Program-made: the position numbers and the translations under genes
NCBI RefSeq assembly: GCF_004798685.1
Contig: NZ_CP039291.1
Span: forward strand, 310,001-374,000
From: Cellulomonas shaoxiangyii
GTDB taxonomy: Bacteria > Actinomycetota > Actinomycetes > Actinomycetales > Cellulomonadaceae
DNA: 64,000 nucleotides
Direction: 5' to 3'
Part shown: one piece after another, positions 24,644 to 33,593 of the stretch
How the letters are laid out: each line of letters begins with the position of its first letter
Numbering within the stretch: position 1 is the first letter of the stretch
The notes under the pieces: generated by a model
The model's input: the letters and a program-made list of their open reading frames with translations, nothing else
The model's database searches: none
What the model was told of the DNA's origin: nothing

Positions 24644-25666
24644 GTGCAGACACGGGTCGCGGCGTACGTGGTGGTGCTCGACCAGGTCGGGGGCGTGCCG
24701 CACCTGCTGCTCGCGCGGCTCAACGGGGCCGCGGCCGGCCGGTGGACGCTGCCCGGCGGCGGGATCGACCCGGGCGAGGACCCCGCCGACGCGGCCGTGC
24801 GCGAGGCCCGCGAGGAGACCGGGCTCGACGTGGTCCTCGACGGGCTGCTCGGCGTCGACTCGCTCGTCGTGCCGGCCGAGGAGCGGTTCAACCCGACCTC
24901 CGAGGACGCGCACGGCATCCGCCTGCTCTACCGCGCGCACGTGGTCGGCGGTGTGCTGGCACCGGAGGCGGACGGGTCGACGGACGCGGCGGCGTGGGTC
25001 CCGCTGGCGGAGGTGGACGCCCTCGCGCGGGTCGAGCTCGTCGACGTCGCGCGCCGGATGGCGGGGCCGGCGGTGCCGGTGCCGAGCGGCGGGACGCCCG
25101 CGCACGTGCTCCCGGACCGGCCCGCGCCGGACACCGCCGACCCCGCACCGCGCGACCCGGCCCCCCTCGACCCCGCCCCGCTGGACCACGCCGCGGCCGC
25201 GGCGATGTGGGCCGACTACGTCGCCGCGCACCCGCACGCGGCCGGCGACGAGTACGTCGTGGACCGCTTCGGCGACTCCGCCGCCCTGTCCGACGAGCTC
25301 CTGGCCGTGGTGCTCAGCGGCCGCAAGCGCGCGACCGCCGAGCTCGTCAGCGAGTTCGCCGCGCGCGCGGAGCGGCTGCCACGCATCGGTTCCCACTGGG
25401 TCGCGTGCGACGGGGCGGGGCGTCCCCGGGCCGTCCTGCGCAGCACCGAGCTGCGCATCGCGACGTTCGGCCAGGTCGACGAGCGGTTCGCGTACGACGA
25501 GGGCGAGGACGACCGCACGCTGGCGTCGTGGCGCCGCGAGCACCGGCGCTACTGGGAGCGCACGGTCGCGCGTCGCGGCGGCACGTGGTCGGAGGACGAC
25601 GAGATCGTCCTCGAGCGGTTCTCCGTGGTGTGGCCGCCGGAGCACGCGGCCGCGGCCGCGCCGTGA
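24644..25666 (+). CDS. Nudix hydrolase fused to an ASCH domain
   Basis: A 340-residue two-domain protein. Residues 1-145 form a Nudix hydrolase with an intact box: [19 protein letters not shown] followed by EETGL, with all catalytic Glu residues present. A Pro/Asp-rich linker of about 40 residues follows. Residues about 185-335 form an ASCH domain ([48 protein letters not shown]), a PUA-like fold linked to RNA binding or modified-nucleoside hydrolysis. A role in sanitising or salvaging modified nucleotides is inference. It lies directly after tRNA-Ser on the same strand but has its own promoter. Confidence 0.85.
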   Translation: MQTRVAAYVVVLDQVGGVPHLLLARLNGAAAGRWTLPGGGIDPGEDPADAAVREAREETGLDVVLDGLLGVDSLVVPAEERFNPTSEDAHGIRLLYRAHVVGGVLAPEADGSTDAAAWVPLAEVDALARVELVDVARRMAGPAVPVPSGGTPAHVLPDRPAPDTADPAPRDPAPLDPAPLDHAAAAAMWADYVAAHPHAAGDEYVVDRFGDSAALSDELLAVVLSGRKRATAELVSEFAARAERLPRIGSHWVACDGAGRPRAVLRSTELRIATFGQVDERFAYDEGEDDRTLASWRREHRRYWERTVARRGGTWSEDDEIVLERFSVVWPPEHAAAAAP

Positions 25667-25718
25667 CGCACCGACCCGCGTCGGCTCTGGGCCGGCACGG
25701 GACCTGCGCGCCCTCCGG

Positions 25719-26174
25719 TCAGCCCGCCGCGCGCCGCACCAGCTCCGCGATGCGCTCCTCCTCGGCCGCGGACAGGCTCGTCAGCGCGTACGCGGTCGGC
25801 CACATCGCCCCGTCGTCGAGCGCCGCGACGTCGTTGAAGCCGAGCGTCGCGTAGCGGGAGCCGAACTTCGCCGCGGCCTGGAAGAAGACGAGGACCTTGC
25901 CGTCCTTCGCGTACGCCGGCATGCCGTACCAGGTCTTCGGGGTCAGGTGCGGGGCGGCCTCGCGGACGATCGCGTGGATGCGCTCGGCGAGTGCGCGGTC
26001 CGCGTCGGGCAGCTCCGCGACCTTCGCCAGGAGGTCCGCCTCGGGGTCGGCCTTCGTGCCGCGCTTGCGCGACTTCTTCACCTCCGCGGCGCGCTCCTTC
26101 ATGGCGGCGCGCTCCTCGGCGGTGAAGCCCGCGCCCTCCGCGTCCGTGGCCTGCGTCGACGTCGTCCCGGTCAT
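25719..26174 (-). CDS. DUF1801 (YdhG-like) domain protein
   Basis: A 151-residue soluble protein. The N-terminal 55 residues are a Lys/Glu-rich helix (TAEERAAMKERAAEVKKSRKRG). The rest is the DUF1801/YdhG fold, with HLTPKTWYGMPAYAKDGKVLVFF and SRYATLGFND. Some relatives were proposed as iron-chaperone-like; no activity is established here. ATG 26174 has GAGGAG about eight bases before it. A minus-strand TAGCAT at 26207-26212 is a plausible -10 for a leader of about 25 nt. Confidence 0.75.
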   Translation of the reverse strand: MTGTTSTQATDAEGAGFTAEERAAMKERAAEVKKSRKRGTKADPEADLLAKVAELPDADRALAERIHAIVREAAPHLTPKTWYGMPAYAKDGKVLVFFQAAAKFGSRYATLGFNDVAALDDGAMWPTAYALTSLSAAEEERIAELVRRAAG

Positions 26175-26334
26175 GTCCGTGCTCCTCGTCTCGGTGGCAA
26201 CGCCCATGCTAGGGGCGGCCCTGACCTGCGACTTCTCGGTTCCTGATCGCTTCGCGGGCGCCACGGTTGCACCGGTGAGGCGTCCGGATGACACTCGGGA
26301 GGAGGGTTGTCACCCACGCGAGTGAGGAACGGCG

Positions 26335-27921
26335 ATGAGCCGCACCACGGACTCCGGGGCTGCGACGGGGGAGCCGGAGCTCGTGCTCTCCCCGCGGACG
26401 GTCTACGTGATCTTCAGCGCCCTCCTGGCGGCGATGTTCCTGTCCGCCCTCGACCAGTCGGTGGTCAGCACGGCGCTCCCGACGATCGTGGGCGACCTGC
26501 GCGCGGCGCAGCACGAGGGCTGGATCATCACCGCCTACCTGCTGGCCATCGCCGTCGTCATGCCGATCTACGGCAAGCTCGGTGACCTGCGCGGGCGCCG
26601 GCAGCCGTTCCTCGTCGCGCTGGCGATCTTCGTGGTCGGCTCCACGGGCTCCGCGTTGTCGGCGTCGTTCGTCGACCTCGTGGTGTGGCGCTCGGTCCAG
26701 GGCCTGGGTGCCGGCGGGCTGGTGATCCTGAGCCAGGCGATCATCGCGGACATCGTCTCGGCGCGGGACCGCGGCAAGTACATGGGCCCCATGGGCGCGG
26801 TCTTCGGGATCGCCACCGTCGCCGGGCCGCTGCTGGGCGGCTGGTTCACCGACGGCCCGGGGTGGCGGTGGTGCTTCTGGCTCAACGTGCCGATCGGCCT
26901 GGTCGCGCTCGCCGTCGCGTGGTCCCGCCTCCGGCTGCCGTCGCGCACGCCGAGCAGGCGGTTCGACCTCGGCGGCGCGGTGCTCATGGCGACGGCGACC
27001 GCCGGCATCGTGCTCCTGACCAGCTGGAGCTCGATCTCCAGCGACGCGCGGTACGACTGGAGCAGCCCGGTGCTGCTCGGTCTCGCCGCAGCGACGGTGG
27101 CGGCGCTGGCGGCGTTCCTGGTCGTGGAGACGAAGGTGGCCGACCCGCTCATCCCGCTCCGGCTCTTCCGGAGCCGCACGTTCTCCGTGTCGGTCTCGAT
27201 CGCCCTGCTGCTCGGCATGACGATGTTCGCGGCGCTCTCGTTCCTGCCGACGTTCCTGCAGATGGCGCGCGGCTACGACGCCACGGAGGCCGGCCTGCTC
27301 ATGCTGCCCATGACGGTCGGTCTCATGATCACGGCGATCGGCTCGGGCATCCTCATCTCCGCCACGGGCCGGTACAAGCTCTACCCGATCGTCGGGCTGG
27401 GGGTCGCGACCGTCGGGCTGGCGCTGCTGACCCGGCTGACCGCCGACATCTCCATGGTGACCTTCGGGACCATGATCTTCGTCCTCGGGTTCGGCCTGGG
27501 CCTGGTGATGCAGACGATCGTGATCGCGGTGCAGAACGCCGTCCCGCCCGAGATGGTCGGCGTGGCGACGTCGACGAACAACTTCCTGCGGGAGATCGGC
27601 GCCGCGGTCGGCACGAGCGTGTTCTCCACGGTGTTCACCACGAACCTCACCTCCCGGCTGGCCGAGGCGGTCCGGGACGCGCCCCCGGGCGACGTGCCGC
27701 AGGGCTTCGGTGCGGACGCGCTGACGCCGGAGCTGGTCGACCGGCTGCCCACCGCGCTGCGCGAGCTCGTCGTCACCGCGTACACCGACGCCCTCGCCCC
27801 CGCCTTCTGGTACCTCGTGCCGCTCGGCGTGGTCGGCTTCGGGATCGCCTTCCTCATGAAGGAGGTGAAGCTCTCCGACAAGGCCGGTCTGGTGGCCCGG
27901 GGCGCCGCGGTCGGCGGGTGA
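26335..27921 (+). CDS. DHA2 family MFS drug exporter
   Basis: A 528-residue, 14-helix drug:H+ antiporter of the EmrB/QacA type. Signature motifs are LDQSVVSTALPTIVGDL at the end of helix 1, GKLGDLRGRRQPF in loop 2-3, and a motif C region GPLLGGWFTDGPGWRWCFWLNVPIGL around residues 165-190. It probably expels hydrophobic drugs or a natural product. No TetR or MarR gene is adjacent, so its regulation is not visible. The start has GAGGAA at 26324-26329, and 160 bp separate it from the divergent DUF1801 gene. Confidence 0.9.
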   Translation: MSRTTDSGAATGEPELVLSPRTVYVIFSALLAAMFLSALDQSVVSTALPTIVGDLRAAQHEGWIITAYLLAIAVVMPIYGKLGDLRGRRQPFLVALAIFVVGSTGSALSASFVDLVVWRSVQGLGAGGLVILSQAIIADIVSARDRGKYMGPMGAVFGIATVAGPLLGGWFTDGPGWRWCFWLNVPIGLVALAVAWSRLRLPSRTPSRRFDLGGAVLMATATAGIVLLTSWSSISSDARYDWSSPVLLGLAAATVAALAAFLVVETKVADPLIPLRLFRSRTFSVSVSIALLLGMTMFAALSFLPTFLQMARGYDATEAGLLMLPMTVGLMITAIGSGILISATGRYKLYPIVGLGVATVGLALLTRLTADISMVTFGTMIFVLGFGLGLVMQTIVIAVQNAVPPEMVGVATSTNNFLREIGAAVGTSVFSTVFTTNLTSRLAEAVRDAPPGDVPQGFGADALTPELVDRLPTALRELVVTAYTDALAPAFWYLVPLGVVGFGIAFLMKEVKLSDKAGLVARGAAVGG

Positions 27922-27966
27922 GCGGCGCCCGTCGCCGGGGGCGGAGCGGGCGGTCGCGCGCCGGCC

Positions 27967-28806
27967 TCAGAAGGCGGGCAGCACCTCGCCGGACGGCCAG
28001 CGCTCCTCGATGAAGGCCTTCACCTCGTCGGAGTGCAGCAGCTCGTCGAGCGTCACGAGCGCCTCGTCCTGCGCGTCCTGCGACCGGACCGCCAGCACGT
28101 TGGCGTACGGGTTGTCGACGCCCGACTCGAGCAGGATGGCGTCCTCGGCGGGGCTCAGGCCCGCCTCGAGCGCGAAGTTGCCGTTGACGACCGCGGCGTC
28201 GACGTCCTGCAGCGACACCACGAGCTGCTCGGGGGCCGTCTCGATGAGCTCGAGGTCCTTCGGGTTCTCCTCGACGTCGAGCAGCGTCGCGTCGCCGTCG
28301 GTCTCGGCGAGCGTGATCAGCCCCGCCTCGACCAGCAGGTCCAGCGCGCGCGACTGGTTGCCCGGGTCGTTCGTGATCGCGATCGTGCCGCCCACGGGGA
28401 TGTCCTCGACGGACTCCACCGACTCGGAGTACAGGCCGTAGGGCTCGATGTGCACGCCCTCGAAGTGGTCGAAGTCGAAGCCCTGCTCCTCGACCTGCGC
28501 CTCGAGGTACGGCACGTGCTGGAAGTAGTTGGCGTCCAGCTCACCCTCGGCCAGCGCCGTGTTCGGCAGGACGTAGTCGGTGAACTCGCGGATCTGCAGC
28601 TCGATGCCCGCGTCCGCGGCGAGCTCGTCCTGGACGAACTGCAGGATCTCCGCGTGCGGGACGGGGCTCGCGCCGACGACCAGCACGGTCGCGCCGTCCT
28701 CCGCCGTGGCGCGGCCGTCCGGCTCGACGTCCCCGCCACCCGAGCAGCCCGCCATCACCAGGGCCGCGGCGGACAGGACGGCGGCGGTGCGGAGGGTTCG
28801 CTTCAT
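27967..28806 (-). CDS. metQ: methionine ABC transporter binding lipoprotein
   Basis: The substrate-binding part of a MetNIQ importer for methionine and its sulfoxide. The 279-residue protein has a lipoprotein signal with lipobox VMAGC (Cys at about 21). The NlpA/MetQ fold shows VGASPVPHAEILQFV, the aromatic binding wall NYFQHVPYLEAQ, HIEPYGLYS, and IAITNDPGNQSRAL. It is the last gene of a minus-strand operon, 77 bp after metI, and starts with GAGGAA about eight bases upstream. The binding-protein gene is at the distal end here. Confidence 0.92.
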   Translation of the reverse strand: MKRTLRTAAVLSAAALVMAGCSGGGDVEPDGRATAEDGATVLVVGASPVPHAEILQFVQDELAADAGIELQIREFTDYVLPNTALAEGELDANYFQHVPYLEAQVEEQGFDFDHFEGVHIEPYGLYSESVESVEDIPVGGTIAITNDPGNQSRALDLLVEAGLITLAETDGDATLLDVEENPKDLELIETAPEQLVVSLQDVDAAVVNGNFALEAGLSPAEDAILLESGVDNPYANVLAVRSQDAQDEALVTLDELLHSDEVKAFIEERWPSGEVLPAF

Positions 28807-28883
28807 GGGGGTGGTTCCTCTCGGTGCACGCCCTCGGGTCGAGGGCCGGGTCTGCGGACGGGGGCCGGCGCCCGGGTGCGCGC

Positions 28884-29564
28884 TCACCGGTGGTCCAGGC
28901 GGCGCGCGAGGGCGTCCCCGGCGACCTGGACGACCGTGACCAGGACGACGATGACGACGACGGACGTGTAGAGGACGACGGGGTCGAAGCGCTGGAACCC
29001 GTAGCTGATGGCGAGGAAGCCGAGGCCGCCGGCGCCGATCGCGCCGACCATCGCGGAGAAGCCGATGAGCGAGATGACGGTGACGGTGAACGCGGACACG
29101 ATCGACGGCAGCGCCTCGCGCACCAGCACCTGCGAGACGACCGTCGCGGTCGTCGACCCCATGACGCGCGCGGCCTCGACCTTGCCCGCGGCGACGTCCC
29201 GGACGGCGGTCTCCACGAGGCGCGCGAAGAACGGGATCGTGCCGATGCTCAACGGCACGACGGCGGCCTCCCAGCCGAGGCTCGTGCCGACGAGCGCACG
29301 GGTCAGGGGGATGAGCGCGACCGCGAGGATGATGAAGGGCAGCGCGCGCAGCACGTTGACGACGACGCCGAGCACCGCCGAGACGGGCCGGTTCGGGGTC
29401 AGGCCGTCGGGTGCGACGGACCGCAGCAGCAGCCCGAGCGGCAGCCCGACGACCAGCGTCACCAGCGCCGACAGCCCGACCATCTGCAGCGTCTCGGCCG
29501 TCGCCGTGGGGAGCATCCCGGCGATCACCCGGTTCGACGTGAGCTCGGCCCACAGCTCGCCCAT
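28884..29564 (-). CDS. metI: methionine ABC transporter permease
   Basis: A 226-residue inner-membrane permease with about five helices. The ATPase-docking loop is KVEAARVMGSTTATVVSQVLVREALP near residues 130-155, matching MetI. The preceding stretch VLRALPFIILAVALIPLTRALVGTSLG is the family hallmark. Its ATG shares one base with the metN stop (TGATG), so translation is coupled. Confidence 0.93.
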   Translation of the reverse strand: MGELWAELTSNRVIAGMLPTATAETLQMVGLSALVTLVVGLPLGLLLRSVAPDGLTPNRPVSAVLGVVVNVLRALPFIILAVALIPLTRALVGTSLGWEAAVVPLSIGTIPFFARLVETAVRDVAAGKVEAARVMGSTTATVVSQVLVREALPSIVSAFTVTVISLIGFSAMVGAIGAGGLGFLAISYGFQRFDPVVLYTSVVVIVVLVTVVQVAGDALARRLDHR

Positions 29565-30592
29565 CAGGTGACCCCCTCGCGGCGGCCGGCCGCGGGGTCG
29601 GGGCCCCCCGCCTCGCGTCCCGTGACCACCGGGTCCAGCCCGGCGGCGCGCAGCCGGGCGACCACGGCGTCCGTGCCGGACCGCGGAGCGTCGACGAGCA
29701 GGCGCCCGACCCGCCGGCCGGCGAGCGGCTCGACCGTGGCGGACAGCACCTCGACGTCGTCGCCGAGGGCCGCGACGGCGGCGAAGGCGTCGCGGGTCGC
29801 GACGTCGTCCGTGGCGTAGGTGACCTCGACGAGGTCCCGGCGCGCCTCGGGCGGCAGGTCGGGCACGGGCACGAGGGCGCGGGACAGCGGCGAGCCCGTG
29901 GCCGTGACGACCTCGGTCAGCGGGCCCGACTGCACGACGCGGCCGTGCTCGAGCAGCGTCACCTCGTCGCATACCTCGCGGACCACCGACGGCTCGTGCG
30001 TGATGACGACGACGGTGATGCCGAGGCGGTCGCGCAGGTCGCGGACGAGCCCGAGGATCTGGCGGGTCGTCTCGCCGTCGAGCGCGGACGTCGGCTCGTC
30101 GCACAGCAGGACGGCGGGCTCGGTCGCGAGGGCGCGGGCGATGCCCACGCGCTGCTTCTGCCCGCCGGACAGCTGCGCCGGGTACGCGCCGGCGCGGTGC
30201 CCGAGGCCGACGAGGTCGAGCAGCTCGGCGACGCGGGCCCGGCGCCGCTCGCGCGGCACGCCCGCGACCTCGAGCGGGAACGCGACGTTGGCCGCGATCG
30301 TGCGCGAGTCGAGCAGGTTGACGTGCTGGAACACCATCCCCATGCGCCGGCGGGCGGCGCGCAGCTGCTTCTCCGACAGCCCCGTCAGGGTCGTGCCGTC
30401 GACCGTGACGGTGCCCGACGTCGGCTGCTCGAGCCCGGTGAGGCAGCGGATCAGCGTCGACTTGCCGGCGCCGGAGCGGCCGACGATGCCGTGCACCACG
30501 CCGCGCCCGACGGTCAGGTCGAGGCCGTCGAGCGCGACGACGGGCCCGTCGGCGGACGGGTACACCTTGCGCAGGGCGGACAGCTCGATCAC
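29564..30592 (-). CDS. metN: methionine ABC transporter ATP-binding protein with NIL domain
   Basis: A 342-residue ATPase that powers methionine import. Walker A is GRSGAGKST at residues 38-46, the signature is LSGGQKQR near 143, Walker B is AVLLCDEPTSALD near 163, and the H-loop is VVVITHEP. A C-terminal NIL domain (about 265-325) binds methionine and shuts down transport when the cell is full. GTG 30592 is the start. The 219-bp gap upstream includes a Cys-rich small ORF that may attenuate the operon. Confidence 0.94.
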   Translation of the reverse strand: MIELSALRKVYPSADGPVVALDGLDLTVGRGVVHGIVGRSGAGKSTLIRCLTGLEQPTSGTVTVDGTTLTGLSEKQLRAARRRMGMVFQHVNLLDSRTIAANVAFPLEVAGVPRERRRARVAELLDLVGLGHRAGAYPAQLSGGQKQRVGIARALATEPAVLLCDEPTSALDGETTRQILGLVRDLRDRLGITVVVITHEPSVVREVCDEVTLLEHGRVVQSGPLTEVVTATGSPLSRALVPVPDLPPEARRDLVEVTYATDDVATRDAFAAVAALGDDVEVLSATVEPLAGRRVGRLLVDAPRSGTDAVVARLRAAGLDPVVTGREAGGPDPAAGRREGVT

Positions 30593-30721
30593 GGGGACGT
30601 CCCTTCGTCGAGGCGCAGGGCGCGACGCGGACCGCGGGTGTCGCGGGCGGGAGGGTGGCGCCGGGCGGGGCGCCGACGTGCCGCGGGGGCGGCGGGGCGA
30701 GCCGCGGCCCGCGGGGTCACC
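30593..30721 (-). promoter_or_regulatory. GC-rich structured leader between the small ORF and metN
   Basis: About 130 bases of leader RNA with several competing hairpins, for example GGCGCC at 30658-30663 against GGCGCC at 30670-30675 and CCGCGG/CCGCGG pairs near 30700-30715. No SAM or SAH riboswitch consensus is visible. The layout of a small ORF followed by alternative stems fits attenuation. Confidence 0.4.
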
Positions 30722-30811
30722 TCAGCGGCGACACAGGACGCCGCGACACGTGCCCGCCGCGGCGGCAGCCGGGCGCGCGCAGATCGGGGCGTGGCATGAC
30801 ATGTCGGTCAT
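30722..30811 (-). CDS. 29-codon Cys-rich leader peptide candidate upstream of metNIQ
   Basis: A short ORF of 29 codons beginning MTDMSCHAPICARP. It contains four cysteines (residues 6, 11, 22 and 27) and ends GVLCRR. Cys is rare in this proteome, so four in 29 codons upstream of a sulfur amino-acid importer is notable. Cys-rich small upstream ORFs that act by ribosome stalling during cysteine shortage are known in actinobacteria for sulfur genes. Stalling near codons 22-27 would alter folding of the RNA before metN. Translation itself is not shown: no clear SD is visible at ATG 30811 or the in-frame ATG 30802. Confidence 0.5.
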   Translation of the reverse strand: MTDMSCHAPICARPAAAAAGTCRGVLCRR

Positions 30812-30840
30812 GGAAGCACAGGCCGCTCCGCCCACCCCGT

Positions 30841-30865
30841 CGGCGTCTCGACGACCGAGACGCCG
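30841..30865. promoter_or_regulatory. perfect palindrome between metN leader and nei, possible operator
   Basis: CGGCGTCTCG at 30841-30850 and CGAGACGCCG at 30856-30865 are exact inverted arms around five bases. It lies 30 bp upstream of the small ORF. An operator for a sulfur regulator is possible; a hairpin is the alternative. Confidence 0.45.
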
Positions 30866-30909
30866 CGGCCCGGTGCGTCTCACTCCGTGAGCCGAGTGGG
30901 AGCCCGCCG

Positions 30910-30915
30910 TAGGGT
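30910..30915 (+). promoter_or_regulatory. TAGGGT -10 box of the Nei-like gene
   Basis: TAGGGT with a seven-base gap to GTG 30923, fixing the start so that the protein begins with the catalytic Pro-Glu-Gly. Confidence 0.65.
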
Positions 30916-30922
30916 GGCGGGC

Positions 30923-31852
30923 GTGCCCGAGGGTCATACCGTCCACCGCATCGCCCGGCAGCTGACGCTCGACCTCGTGGGCCGGCCGGTGTCCGTGTCG
31001 TCGCCGCAGGGGCGGTTCGCGGACGGGGCCGCCCGGCTCGACGGGCGGACGATGCTCGCGGCCACCGCCGTCGGCAAGCAGCTGTTCTGCCCGTTCGACT
31101 CCGGCGAGGTGCTGCGCGTCCACCTCGGCCTGTACGGCGCGTGGGACCTGTACGGGCAGGTCAGCCCGCTCACCGCCGGGGACGCGACGCGCGCGAGCCT
31201 CGGGGCGCCGCGCGTGCGCCCGGCGACGCGGCTGCGCGTCGGCGAGGACGAGTCCGAGCACGCCGCCGACGACGGCCTCGCGTGGCCCCCGCCGCCGCTC
31301 GGGCAGGTGCGCGTGCGGCTCGCCACCGACGCGTTCGTGGCCGACCTGCGCGGGCCGTCGGCGTGCGAGGTGCTCACGCCCGACGACGCTGCGGCGGTGC
31401 GCGACCGCCTGGGGCCCGACCCGGTCGCCGTCGACGACGTCGACGCCGCCGGCGAGGTGGTCGTCGAGCGCGTGACGGGTCGCGGCGTCGCCGTCGGGCA
31501 GCTGCTCATGGACCAGTCCGTCGTCGCCGGGATCGGCAACATCTACCGCGCGGAGCTGCTGTTCCGCGCGCGCCTCGACCCGTGGACGCCCGGACGCCGC
31601 GTGCCCGCCGGGACCGTCCGCGCGCTCTGGCGCGACTGGGCGGGCCTGCTCGCCGACGGCATCCGCGACGGCGTCATGCTCACGCGCGAGGACCTCGACG
31701 CCGCCGGCCGCGAGGCCGCCCGGCACGACCCCGCGCTGCGGCACTGGGTGTACGGCCGCGGTGGCCTGCCGTGCCGCGTGTGCGGGACGCCCGTCGTCGT
31801 GGAGGACATGGCCGCGCGCCGGCTCTACCGCTGCCCGGCCTGTCAGGTCTGA
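30923..31852 (+). CDS. Fpg/Nei family DNA glycosylase
   Basis: A bifunctional base-excision repair glycosylase of 309 residues. After removal of Met the protein begins PEGHTVHRIA, with the Pro nucleophile and Glu general acid of the Fpg/Nei family. The H2TH region includes GQLLMDQSVVAGIGNIYRAELLF near 195-217, and the zinc finger closes the protein with CRVC...CPAC. The THXXA-type start and the lack of an Fpg lesion loop favour the mycobacterial Nei2/endonuclease VIII-like branch, which acts on oxidised pyrimidines. It diverges from metNIQ with no functional link. Confidence 0.9.
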   Translation: MPEGHTVHRIARQLTLDLVGRPVSVSSPQGRFADGAARLDGRTMLAATAVGKQLFCPFDSGEVLRVHLGLYGAWDLYGQVSPLTAGDATRASLGAPRVRPATRLRVGEDESEHAADDGLAWPPPPLGQVRVRLATDAFVADLRGPSACEVLTPDDAAAVRDRLGPDPVAVDDVDAAGEVVVERVTGRGVAVGQLLMDQSVVAGIGNIYRAELLFRARLDPWTPGRRVPAGTVRALWRDWAGLLADGIRDGVMLTREDLDAAGREAARHDPALRHWVYGRGGLPCRVCGTPVVVEDMAARRLYRCPACQV

Positions 31853-31888
31853 GCCGGGGCGCCCGCCGGCGGGCCGCCCGCGTACCCG

Positions 31889-32536
31889 TCAGGTCGCGGT
31901 CGTCGCCGGCGGGACGCGCTCGCCGACCGGCACGGGGAGGTCCACCGTGTTCGACCGCGTCGCCAGCGGGCACGCCCAGCGGGGGTCGTACGCGCACGAC
32001 GGGTTGTAGGCGAAGTTGAGGTCGACGACGAGCCGCTCCACGCGGTCGCAGCCGAGGTCCGCGCCCTTGATCGTGTCGAGCACGTACCGCCCGCCGCCGT
32101 ACGTGCCGCCCGGCTGCCCCGCCGACGCGTCCTTGAGCGGCAGGAACAGCCCGCCGCCGTACCCGCGCAGCGACCACAGCGTGACGCGGCCGAGCCCCGG
32201 CAGGTCGACCGTGCCGATGCGGTCGTACCCGACCACGCCGTCGGTGCCCGTCGCGACGTCGAGGCGCTGCCCGGGGGCCGGGTCCACCGACACCTCGAAC
32301 CGGTACGCGCGGTCGTACGGCGCCACGTCCAGCCCGCCGAAGTCGGCCCGGGCGTCCGCCGACAACGGTGAGGCGGGGTGCCGGCTGAAGAGCTCGTCGC
32401 GCTGCTGGACCCACACGGCGTGCGCGCCCGCCGGGTCGTCCCGCGCGATCGCGCGCACCTGCGCGTAGGTCTCCGCGACCCGGCGTCGCCAGTCGGCGAC
32501 CTCCAGCGCGGCGGTGAGCGGAGTTGCGTCGTGCAC
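31889..32536 (-). CDS. DUF1684 family protein
   Basis: A 215-residue soluble protein of the DUF1684 family. Recognisable stretches are WRRRVAETYAQVRA at the start, RDELFSRHPASPLSADAR near 48-65, WSLRGYGGGLFLPLKDASAG and GGGRYVLDTIKGADLG, and the near-terminal DLNFAYNPSCAYDPRWACPLA. The conserved Asn-Pro-Ser-Cys-Ala-Tyr segment is typical, but the family has no proven biochemical role. GTG 32536 has CAGTGT six bases upstream (32543-32548), a one-mismatch leaderless box, so the much longer upstream frame is not used. Confidence 0.8.
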   Translation of the reverse strand: MHDATPLTAALEVADWRRRVAETYAQVRAIARDDPAGAHAVWVQQRDELFSRHPASPLSADARADFGGLDVAPYDRAYRFEVSVDPAPGQRLDVATGTDGVVGYDRIGTVDLPGLGRVTLWSLRGYGGGLFLPLKDASAGQPGGTYGGGRYVLDTIKGADLGCDRVERLVVDLNFAYNPSCAYDPRWACPLATRSNTVDLPVPVGERVPPATTAT

Positions 32537-32629
32537 GTCTCCACACTGACGGACGCGGGGCCGACCGGCACGTCGGGCGTGCCGCGGCCCTGCCGGGCGG
32601 CGCGCACGGGCCGTGCGAGGCTGAGCGGC

Positions 32630-33574
32630 ATGGATCTGCGCATCTTCACCGAGCCCCAGCAGGGCGCCACGTACGACGACGTGCTCGCCGTCGCACGCGC
32701 CACCGAGGACCTGGGCTTCGACGCCTTCTTCCGCTCCGACCACTACCTCACGATGGGCGGGGACGGCCTGCCCGGCCCGACCGACGCGTGGACGACGCTC
32801 GCCGGGCTCGCGCGCGAGACCAGCCGCGTGCGGCTGGGCACGCTCGTCTCGTCGGCGACCTTCCGCTACCCCGGCGTGCTCGCCATCCAGGTCGCGCAGG
32901 TGGACCAGATGTCCGGCGGGCGCGTCGAGCTCGGGCTCGGCGCCGGCTGGTTCGCCGAGGAGCACGCGGCGTACGGCATCCCGTTCCCGGAGAAGCGGTT
33001 CGGCATCCTCACCGAGCAGCTCGAGATCGTCACCGGCCTGTGGGGCACGCCCGTCGGCGAGCGGTTCGAGCACCACGGCGAGCACTACACGCTGACGGAC
33101 TCGCCGGCCCTGCCCAAGCCGGTGCAGCACTCGCCGCTGCACCCCGACCGTGCCGGCGTGCCCGTCATCGTCGGCGGCGGCGGTCCGCGGCGCACGCCGC
33201 GCCTCGCCGCGCGGTTCGCGGCCGAGTACAACCAGGCGTTCCCGGAGCTGGACGGCATCCCCGGGCGGATCGACCAGGTGCGCCAGGCGTGCGTCGAGGA
33301 GGGGCGCGACCCCGACACCCTCATCCAGTCGGTCGCGCTCGTGCTGTGCGTCGGCCGCGACGACGCCGAGGTGGCCCGCCGTGCCGCGGCGATCGGCCGC
33401 GAGGCGCAGGAGCTGCGGGAGCACGGCATCGCCGGCACGCCCGACGAGGCCGTCGAGCGGCTGCGCACGCTGGCCCAGCAGGGGGTGCAGCGCGTCTACC
33501 TGCAGGTGCTCGACCTGCACGACCTGGAGCACCTGCAGCTCGTCGCCGAGCAGGTCGCACCGCACCTGGGCTGA
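32630..33574 (+). CDS. LLM class F420-dependent oxidoreductase
   Basis: A 314-residue luciferase-like TIM-barrel protein that should use coenzyme F420 for hydride transfer. It begins with DLRIFTEPQQGATYDDVLAVA, has FRSDHYLTMGGDGLPGPTDAWTTLAGLA near 33-60, then LGTLVSS, and VDQMSGGRVELGLGAGWFAEEH near 95-116, with VPVIVGGGGPRRTPRLAARFA later. These match actinobacterial F420 reductases more than FMN monooxygenases. The substrate is unknown. The start is supported by a degenerate GAGGCT box seven bases upstream. Confidence 0.85.
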   Translation: MDLRIFTEPQQGATYDDVLAVARATEDLGFDAFFRSDHYLTMGGDGLPGPTDAWTTLAGLARETSRVRLGTLVSSATFRYPGVLAIQVAQVDQMSGGRVELGLGAGWFAEEHAAYGIPFPEKRFGILTEQLEIVTGLWGTPVGERFEHHGEHYTLTDSPALPKPVQHSPLHPDRAGVPVIVGGGGPRRTPRLAARFAAEYNQAFPELDGIPGRIDQVRQACVEEGRDPDTLIQSVALVLCVGRDDAEVARRAAAIGREAQELREHGIAGTPDEAVERLRTLAQQGVQRVYLQVLDLHDLEHLQLVAEQVAPHLG

Positions 33575-33593
33575 GCGCGAGCGGCGCCCCGGC

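Noticed and set aside
30593..30721. SAM or SAH riboswitch ahead of metN
   Set aside because: None of the conserved cores of the SAM-I, SAM-II, SAM-IV or SAH classes can be read in the leader on either strand; a peptide attenuator fits better.
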